A stretch of 64,000 nucleotides of DNA. Origin: Dryococelus australis. Lineage: Eukaryota > Arthropoda > Insecta > Phasmatodea > Phasmatidae. The notes beneath the pieces were generated by a model. It did not search any database. It was not told the DNA's origin and worked only from the letters and a program-made list of their open reading frames with translations. Position numbers and translations under genes: made by a program. The DNA lies in contig CM056997.1 of assembly GCA_029891345.1 (NCBI GenBank), forward strand, positions 212,761,212 through 212,825,211, in the 5' to 3' direction. Positions 56,524 through 64,000 of the stretch are shown here, piece by piece. Numbering within the stretch: position 1 is the first letter of the stretch; the number at the start of each line of letters is the position of its first letter.

Positions 56524-58410
56524 GCCACATAGACGGTTATGAGAAGGATTGGTTATTATATATATAAAATAGTAAAAAGTATGTCTCAATTAATAAAATT
56601 ATAACATAAAGTAAGTGCGAGATGTATCCTTAAAATAAGATGATATTATAAGATATCTCATTGTGAACTCTATTGCCGTTGGTTAATTTCGTTTAGTTTT
56701 GCCAAAAGTCAGGGATAATAAAGTAGCACATTAATAAGGTGAACTAAATAGAGGGCGCTATCTATGTGATTTTATAGGAGTTGCCAAGAAAATATAGAGT
56801 TTTACGTACGACGTAAACAGATAGTGTAACACAAGAAAAATTGGAAACAAATTAAGATGTGCAGTGGAAAACGACTGTTTGCTATGTCTTGCACTCCAGG
56901 GCAACACAAAGGTCAGCCACATTCTCACAAAATCACAAAACTTCAGTAGAGACAAATATTTTGCAAGCAGTATTAGATAGAAAAAGCAAGAGCTCTTTCA
57001 AAATTATTATATATTGAATATATTTAACCAGTACACCAAATACACTACAAAGATTCAAAATTTGGAAATACACAATATACTATGTACTATATTCATTTTT
57101 TCCCCCATACTAAAACAAAAACTGCTTTAATTATTTGATATCTATTAAAATTTTGTTCTCTAAAAGATTCATATTAAAAACAATACTGAGGACAAACATT
57201 TCTGAACTTTGATTACGATAATAGTTTAGAAACTATTTTCTACACTTTGCGGCTGCCAAAATCATTAAAAATACTGGCTGGCGAAATATTTCCATTCAAC
57301 AACAAAACGCCTCAACATGTGATCTGTCTTGAGATGGGTGGATTTTCAATATAAATTTTACTTTTACCATAATTTTCTAGCGTGAAAATGATATTTAACC
57401 ACACGGGCATTTTTCTAACCATTTTTTGTCTTAACCTCTGAGTTGTGTGACTTAACATTTACAAAAATATGAATGTTACAAGAGAAAGATCTTTGAAACA
57501 ACGTAACCTGAAATTACGCCATGTGTCTTTGTATTCTCTGTCTCTTTGGTTTCCATTATTTAATTTACTTAGCATTCGAGAACAAGGCTGATATTAAATT
57601 CTTTCAGATTCCTTAGAACATTCTTAAATAACCTATGTTCTGACTAAAATTATTTACGTAAAACATTTTTAATAAAACAGAAATATTTAATTTAATGTTC
57701 TCTCACAAAATGCCTTAAAGGAATTATTTCGAGAACCATCCTTCATTCCAATACGTGGAATAGAATTTTTACTACTAGCCAGGACCGACATGTCATTTTC
57801 CCTACATTCCTGTCGTCCTGGATCCCAGCAGCTATTTCGCCCCGAGAGTGTGGCTGCAGGGATTTAAATACCATTTCTAGGGGCGTGTCCCCGGCAAAAT
57901 CAAGGTGCTTCGTTACATTTTTTAAATCTGACCAATAGAATTAGATACTCCCGTCGGAGTTTCCAGAAACCATGGGATTTCTAAGAAGTTCATACTATTG
58001 GCACTGTCTTTAATGTTCAAAAGCACACACCTGCCGAGCGGGCCGCGCGTTACCAGCACCGCGTAACGGAACTGAGCAGAACTAGCGCTCAGCTGGCCAG
58101 TTTTTCGGTGAAGGTCGCGGGGACAGCCATACGTGCCTTTTCTCGGAACATCTTAAATGTCCGTGCACACTTCACGTATCGCTCGCAAATTCCCTTTAAC
58201 CTGATCCACAATACGAGGTAAGAACGCAGTCTTAAATAATGTTTATTACAGTCATTTGACGTGATGTTTTGCGTGAATTATCTTCGTTAATCACTTTCTG
58301 CGTTGTGCAACAGATATGCAGGCACTTGGTGACGTAGACGGAGCGTAGTTATACGTGTTCTGTGGGGCGGGTAGGAATTTTCCATTCAAAAATGAGACCA
58401 CCTGCCTCAA
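55611..58410. other. No gene; SINE fragment and A-run
   Basis: On the minus strand, 'gtcggttcgattcctccgac' (56088-56069) is a tRNA T-arm/box B-like sequence, probably a SINE end. A 30-base A run lies at 56487-56516. 57780-58220 is GC-richer and ends with a donor-like 'gaggtaagaacg' near 58216, but no open frame supports an exon. Confidence 0.4.
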
Positions 58411-58415
58411 GAATT

Positions 58416-59462
58416 TCACTGATTTAATTAGTGATTTGAAACAATCTCACTGATTGAATAAGAGACGGCCGACTGCAGTGGCGAATTGAATACTGTGTTT
58501 TTTTATTGAATTTAGAGAAATAATTACGAGAAATAAACATATTTACGATGGTTTACTATTTATATTACGCAATTTACCGTAATTTAAAAAATCGAAAGTG
58601 GCCGGGATTTAAATCACACACCTTCTCCACTTCCTTTTAAACCATTACCTACCATATTATTTTTTGTAGTTGTGGTATTTGTGTAGAAGTGACGTGGCTC
58701 AAGTGAGAACGACTTGCTGACAAATTCCCAGTGCGACAAGCGAACCGAAGATCTGCCGCGGAGGAACCGGGGCGTGAACCCGCGACCCTCCGGCTACAGG
58801 CTGGCCACCTAATCCCTGAGCTATGGAGGCAGAGCACCCATTTGACCTACCATGTCAAGTTAAATAGCGAGAGGAAGTTTTATAGATCTTAACGAAATCG
58901 TGAATATTTAACTTGTGTGCCCTTGCTTTTCGTTTTTTGATTAATTGGCACCGTTAGGATTGTTAAGAGAATAGTATATACAAGCGCACTTTCTTCACCA
59001 CATTATATTCCATTTATACATTCAAACAGAGGGCTGTGACGATTATATGAAACCAAAATGAAAGACGTAAAATTGAAATGAAAGGCTGAATGTTCATATT
59101 AACTCTTAAAATAGTGTTTTGAAAGACGAAACACACTTTGGAAAGTATTTTTTATTTGTTTTATTAGGTTATTCGTTGTTATTTTACTTGATACTTGTTG
59201 TTTAACGGCCATTTTGAAATGTTGTTTGATGGATATTTTTACACTCTGTTTAACTAATCTATCAGTGAAAAATCAAATCACTGAAAAACAGGGGAGAAAA
59301 ATGACTGAAGAATCAGTGGAAAATGTCACTGAATCAATAAGTGAAGGAAATGGGCATTTTTCACTGATTCATCAGTTGAATTCACTGAAGTGTAAGTTGA
59401 ATTACTCAGGTACTGTTGACTGATTGAAACAGTGAAATCCTCACTGATTAGGATCAGTGCAC
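58416..59462. mobile_element. Element with 'tcactgatt' end motifs, nested SINE
   Basis: The left side has 'tttcactgatttaattagtga' and 'tctcactgattgaat' (58416-58460). The right side (59262-59462) has about ten copies of 'tcactga' or 'tcagtga' in both orientations. The ends look inverted relative to each other, as in a TIR element with subterminal motifs. Boundaries and target duplication are not certain. The open frame at 59214-59423 runs over the motif cluster and has no domain. Confidence 0.35.
58600..58835 (-). mobile_element. tRNA-derived SINE, possibly dimeric
   Basis: On the minus strand the head has 'ccatagctcagggattagg' (box A, 58826-58808) and 'cgggttcacgccccgg' (box B with T-arm pairing, 58782-58767). 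Further along the same strand, 'ggtaatggtttaaaaggaag' and 'gatttaaatcccggcc' (58650-58600) look like a second, decayed tRNA-like unit. It lies inside the tcactgatt element. It is not a functional tRNA. Confidence 0.65.
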
Positions 59463-59797
59463 TAGATATCTATTGCTAGGAAGTATGTGACACATGGCGG
59501 TCAATTCGCACGTAACCGTTGCGGAAGTATTTAACTGTATATTTAGCACACCTTGTGAAATGTAATTTTAGATTATTTTCAAACGGTACAGAATGGATTT
59601 CGCTTTACGAAAGTTGCCTTGAAATATTCATTTTAGAGTCGTCTCAGTCATGTGTTCTGTCTACGTGAAGGAAACAGCTAGTCATCTTCTTTACGCGTAC
59701 AAAACTCACGGCAATGAAGTATGTCCGTGGATGGGTTAACGCCTAAAACTTTTGAACTTTCGTAGTATGTTTGGCAGGACTGTAGCAGTTCTTGCCA

Positions 59798-60092
59798 TAG
59801 ATCATTTGTTGTCAGAGATACGATGACCTGACGGATAGGAAACTGAAGACCGAGCAATATAACAAACAATGGAACTGCGGAACACTTAGGTGTAGATCAT
59901 TTGTTGTCGGAGATACGATGACCTGACGGATAGGAAACTGAAGACAGAGCAATATAACAAACAATGGAACTGCGGAACACTTAGGTGTAGATCATTTGTT
60001 GTCAGAGATACGATGACCTGACGGATAGGAAACTGAAGAGCGAGCAATATAACAAACAATGGAACTGCGGAACACTTAGGTGTAGATCATTT
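59798..60092. repeat. 95-bp tandem repeat, three copies
   Basis: The unit with 'tagatcatttgttgtc', 'gatacgatgacctgacggataggaaactgaag' and 'caatggaactgcggaacacttaggtg' starts at 59798, 59893 and 59988, with a partial fourth at 60083. Copies differ at only a few bases, so the expansion is recent. Confidence 0.95.
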
Positions 60093-60264
60093 ACCATGTT
60101 TTATTACATTCAGTTCAGATTATTATTAATTTTTTTTTTCAATTTTTGTTAAGTGACGTCAGTTTTCCGTCTCCTGTGCATTCGCTTAAATCGTTTACGT
60201 AGTTATGGATAGAAACTCTTTCTTCGATTTCTTCGCATTTTAAAAAACAAAAATATTTTATTCG

Positions 60265-60330
60265 TGGCAATGACATGTCTGTCTCGCATTCAAGAGGTCC
60301 TGTGTTCGATCCCGGCACCTGCTCGCTGCA
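60265..60330 (+). mobile_element. tRNA-like SINE 3' half
   Basis: 'tctgtctcgcattcaagaggtcctgtgttcgatcccgg' (60278-60315) has an anticodon-loop-like part and a box B with T-arm pairing. The 5' half is poorly preserved. It is likely a SINE fragment. Confidence 0.4.
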
Positions 60331-61995
60331 CTACGGTTAGGTTTACATTACTAGTTTCCCCATGCTCATTTATGGTACCTTTACTTAATATGAACCTTAA
60401 AAGTTCTTCAAACTTTGCATGAAGATTCTGATTAGCCTCTCCACATAAAATGGTCGTGTTGTTTTTAACTGTAAACATTTGAAAGATTACAGAATGACGA
60501 AGCTGCTGCTAACGGACCGTGCTGTGTCTACACGTGTAGTTTGAAGGGTCACTGATATGTCCTGGAGGGAAAAGCTCGAGGGGACTACAGTATGCAACAC
60601 AGTTACTATTCCCACTCGCTACCACCGGACTTTTCTATCCTCTCTTTCTCTCTCTCTCTCTCTCAATCGCCCTCCATTTCCTCTACAAATCGTCGGCGGT
60701 CCCGTTTCCTTCGCGTTGTGTGCGTGCTTTGCCCCATGGCTGTACGTTCAAAATCCCCGCCGCTGCTACTTATCATTCCCTCCGTTGGCAGCTCAGCGCG
60801 AACGCAAGCCGCGAATCCTCTCTGATACGCCTTCTTCCCCCTTCCCGAACGATCTTCTTCGTGGGTGACCAACTCACCGCAATATCCTCCTTCCCCTCTT
60901 CGGCCCTCCACCTTCCATCACCACGTACACCGCACTCCTTTTCCTCAAGCCCTGCTGGCTGGTGTACTCCGCGGTTCACCGCCCTTCGGCACCAGTTCTA
61001 GGCAGTAACAAGTGGAGAGCGGGGGGGGGGGGGGGGAACCTTTTAACGCTCGGGGGGTCTGGAGCCATCGGATGAAAATAATTCGACGAACTTCGGATCT
61101 AGGAGCCACGAATGAAAAGCTAACTGGCAACTTCAAAGTTATCACAAACGGGATGTATGACTATCGTTAGTCTAAAATTAGTTAATTCGTCATAAAAATA
61201 GAACATTTTGAATTACTTCAAGAAATTTTAAATATCTCTCTGTGAAATGTTCTCGCAATTTTGGGAAATTGCTTGAAATAAGGGATTTTTCTTCAAATAA
61301 TTATTTTTAGCAGTCTAGAAATTTTTGAAAATATACTTGGCTAATCATAAAATAAAGACAAATGAAACATGATTTGTTGGTCACCGTACTTACATTCCCC
61401 AGTCACGATGATTATATTTTCTGCAAATATTTTCGTTTAATTTATTTCTACGTCTGAAGAACAGTATAATTTTGACATCGACATGCCACGATGCAAAAAT
61501 CTATGCGATTTAATTTTTAATTTCTACAAGCTAAACGATTTTTCCTATAAATATATTTTTTGTTGCCCAGAAGCTTTCAAAATTGTATTTTACTTTTAAA
61601 TAGAATGTTTTTATTACCTATAGCACTTTAACCAAGATGTGGTTTCTTTCGTTTTTGTAACAGTTCTATTTATCAATAAAATAGTTTTTCTCTTTTGATG
61701 TGTAATATTGAGCTTTCATTTATTTGACATATTCTAAATGTATAATTGTGTAAAGTATTTGAAGGTATGGATTTTAAAGATATCTGCAGCAAACACGCAG
61801 TTAATTTTTGTTCATTAACTCTTAGCTAACCATAAATTTGTGGCCAGCACCAATAAGGCTAATGCTGTTCGGAGTATGAATCTGAGGTTTAAGTATCCCA
61901 TGTTCTGTTTTAATGTAATGTGCACGTTTCTTCCCTGTTAGCCAGAACACACAAGATAATTTACGTAATAGGCAAAATTTTCATTAAATATTAAA

Positions 61996-62041
<46 letters not shown>

Positions 62042-62105
62042 CAGCTTTTCCATTATGACTGAAGTTTGGGTGAATTTTATAGCAGTGTGTTAGTGTAAAT
62101 ATAAC
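60331..62105. other. No gene; GC-rich patch and simple repeats
   Basis: 60540-61010 is GC-richer with open frames on both strands and a CT tract (60638-60664). None of the frames shows a domain, and they overlap in all directions. A 16-base G run is at 61021-61036 and a (TA)n tract at 61996-62035. Confidence 0.45.
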
Positions 62106-62109
62106 ATAA

Positions 62110-62520
62110 CTAGCTTACTGTTCGTGGCTTCGCCTGCATGTTCAGCGAAGGACATCATTGTACACGACATCAGTGATTCTGCCCTCAGATGCTAGGAGTA
62201 CCACTTGCTACGTGAGCTTACGCTGAAGCAGGACGCGTAGAGCTGCCCATGTGAGAGGCAGTGTCCACTCAAATCTATCCTTGCTATGTAATGTGATTCT
62301 TCCTGGGCCGTATTTATATCCATAGCAAAATGCACCTCGAACAGAAGTTGCAGTTTCTTTAATGTGATAAATTACTCGAATACAATAATGGGAAGCTTGA
62401 CGGGTGATAAGCCAGGAGGGTAGATACTGCTCATTAACTCCGCCAGGTATTGGGAAACATGATAAATTTCTACAAATGTGGACGCAGATTTGCAATTCAT
62501 TACTACCTCTTCAACAAACT
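62110..62520 (-). mobile_element. Dispersed insect repeat with decayed ORF
   Basis: It starts 'ctagcttactgttcgtggcttcgcc' on the plus strand, like the repeat at 1280. The minus strand has an open frame (62495-62208, 95 codons) reading 'FPIPGGVNEQYLPSWLITRQA' and 'CYGYKYGPGRITLHSKDRF'. I recall near-identical translations from dispersed repeats annotated in many insect genomes. The function is unknown. It may be part of a transposon ORF or simply a conserved repeat read in frame. Confidence 0.45.
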
Positions 62521-64000
62521 GAAATTATGCGAATAATTTATTAGCGTATAGTTAAGGTTTTTCTATCTTCGTTAAATTTTCTTCTATGGCAATTTTTTTT
62601 TTACTATTTTTCGATTTTCTTCAGAACTACAAAATAAAGATCATATGAAATGATATTTGCCTTCTGAGCATTTCTAGTTGTAATTCTACCCGAATACATA
62701 CAAGTCACATTAAATATCACTGCAGCTAACAAACCTCACACTTGTTAGAAAACCTGTACTTTTTTAAAAAGATTGTATTAATAGTCCCAATTTTCCCTGT
62801 TTAATTTTTTTTAACAAATTCGTTATATTAATTAAAATTCCTTTGGGGATATTATTTTATTTCATTAAGGTTTGATTGACTTTGGAGAAATAATTATTTC
62901 AGTGATTTTCATTCATTTTAAATGATCGAGGGACTCCTTACATTCACATATTTGTGGCCGCGCCGCCTCATAAAGTACGCTTCAGCCAAGTTGCTAACGC
63001 ATTTCCGACCAGTTAACTTCACACGCAGTTTAATACAGTATGCGTGTTTTAACATGCTGGGCATTTCTCGTATCACCGTTGTATCTGGCTGCAAGTTCCT
63101 TCAAGCTCAGTAAAATGTTAGCTTCGCATCATCCCTTTCCACGCTGTTTCCAGTAGTGGAAGGTATTGAACGCTGCTGTTGGGGTAAGCACATGCTATCA
63201 CTATCCAAGCTTACTCGCGTGCTGTTTTCGAGCGCTCACTGCGTGTCGACCGGGAAGTCTTCGTCCCACTGGCTAGCTGACTTGATCGCATGCAACTGCA
63301 GGCTGAACTTGTCATCAAGATGTAGTTTCGTCGAATTCATCTTTACTTTTCATCGTGTAGTTTAGCTGTGCAAAATCAAAGTTTTGTGCTGGTATGCTAC
63401 CTTATTGTGGTTTTCTACCTCCGTTATGGGTACCTCCGTCACACAACTGATCCAATCACTTTCCACCCCTCCCACAACATTTCGTCATACAGTTGAAAAC
63501 CCATATACGCCACTCACCCCACCTTACAACCCTAAATTCTCAATACTTTCCTTACTCCCACCCTCTTTCCTTCCCAAACCCCCAGTCATCATTTTCTGTT
63601 TCTCGAAAACTTTCGCGTCCTCGCGGAGGAGTTAATGTGAAATTCTGTGGCATCGATGGTCTCAGTAATCCATAGCTGCTCAAATATTTCAGAAAAATAA
63701 TCAAAATTAAACAAAAAGGAAACATTCCTGACAACCAGCTGCTGGAAGTATTATTTTCCTTTCACCTGTTCACTCTGAAGTGATAGAACCACTTTTGCCA
63801 TAAGTAATAAGTACATCATTCAGCAGTATAATCAGAAAATATTGCATTATATCATCCCTGCCAGACTTTCAGTCAGCATTTGATTGGACTGGTTCAATCG
63901 TTTACAAGAACACTCTGAGGCTGAGATAGTCTCTACCATCTTAGACGAGTTAAATACCACAAAGCGCTTATGTGCTATTTTCACATTCAGATCACAGACA
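62521..64000. other. No recognisable gene
   Basis: AT-rich then mixed sequence to the window end. Open frames at 62922-63113, 63156-63365 and 63384-63675 show no domain or context support. Confidence 0.45.

Noticed and set aside
57780..58225. GC-rich exon or promoter ending in gaggtaagaacg
   Set aside because: No sustained open frame or recognisable protein; the donor-like text alone is weak.
58735..58830. Functional tRNA gene on the minus strand
   Set aside because: The acceptor stem and anticodon arm do not pair properly; the sequence continues into a SINE body.
60540..61145. Cluster of overlapping open frames on both strands as a gene
   Set aside because: All result from low stop density in a GC-richer patch; no domain in any frame.

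Overview
This window looks like intergenic DNA from a large, AT-rich, repeat-dense arthropod genome. An insect is most likely, perhaps a polyneopteran such as a cockroach, termite, stick insect or orthopteran. The evidence is mariner, Tc1-like, hAT, THAP/P-type and Polinton-type remnants, many tRNA-like SINE heads, and insect-type dispersed repeats. The species cannot be fixed from the sequence. I found no intact host protein gene, no functional tRNA or rRNA gene and no CRISPR array. Nearly everything recognisable is a broken mobile element, and domain calls come from motif recognition rather than a database search.

Layout. 1-2.2 kb: a degenerate ~265-bp tandem repeat and a dispersed element carrying a 38-bp array of tRNA box-A-like units. 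5.3-6.3 kb: a ~1-kb foldback element. 7.0-8.1 kb: a SINE and a deleted mariner-type element. 8.1-16.1 kb: mostly unrecognised AT-rich DNA with one small TIR element at 14 kb. 16.2-20.5 kb: a frameshifted but spliced-looking THAP-domain pseudogene just inside one of two inverted repeats, a layout like a P-type transposon. 23.0-25.7 kb: a hAT element; a rearranged partial copy with its flank recurs at 37.1-38.7 kb.

27.1-36.8 kb is the most remarkable part: a decayed Polinton/Maverick or adintovirus-like endogenous virus. On the minus strand I can read an unknown viral-type protein, a hexon-like capsid protein, a penton-like capsid protein, an adenain-type protease, and a PLA2-domain protein followed by a hydrophobic pX-like segment. 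On the plus strand lie a packaging ATPase, a collar-motif ORF, and a Ser/Thr-rich ORF ending in a zinc-finger-like motif. A Tc1-like element has inserted in the ATPase at its Walker A motif. The Ser/Thr-rich ORF is swollen by a 73-bp satellite of about 34 units. No DNA polymerase B or integrase was recognised.

38.6-40.5 kb: a 117-bp tandem repeat packed with nuclear-receptor half-sites, then a dispersed repeat ending in a hairpin. 40.9-41.8 kb: two mariner-type transposase 3' ends in inverted orientation. 43.53-45.35 kb and 50.87-52.24 kb: two mariner-type elements delimited by TIRs and TA. 48.1-49.0 kb: a TIR element with a nested SINE. 54.9-55.6 kb: a 102-bp tandem repeat in a possible LTR-like context. 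58.4-59.5 kb: a motif-rich element with a nested tRNA-like SINE. 59.8-60.1 kb: a 95-bp tandem repeat. 62.1-62.5 kb: a second dispersed repeat with a decayed ORF. The window records layered insertion, inversion and tandem expansion rather than a functioning gene neighbourhood.
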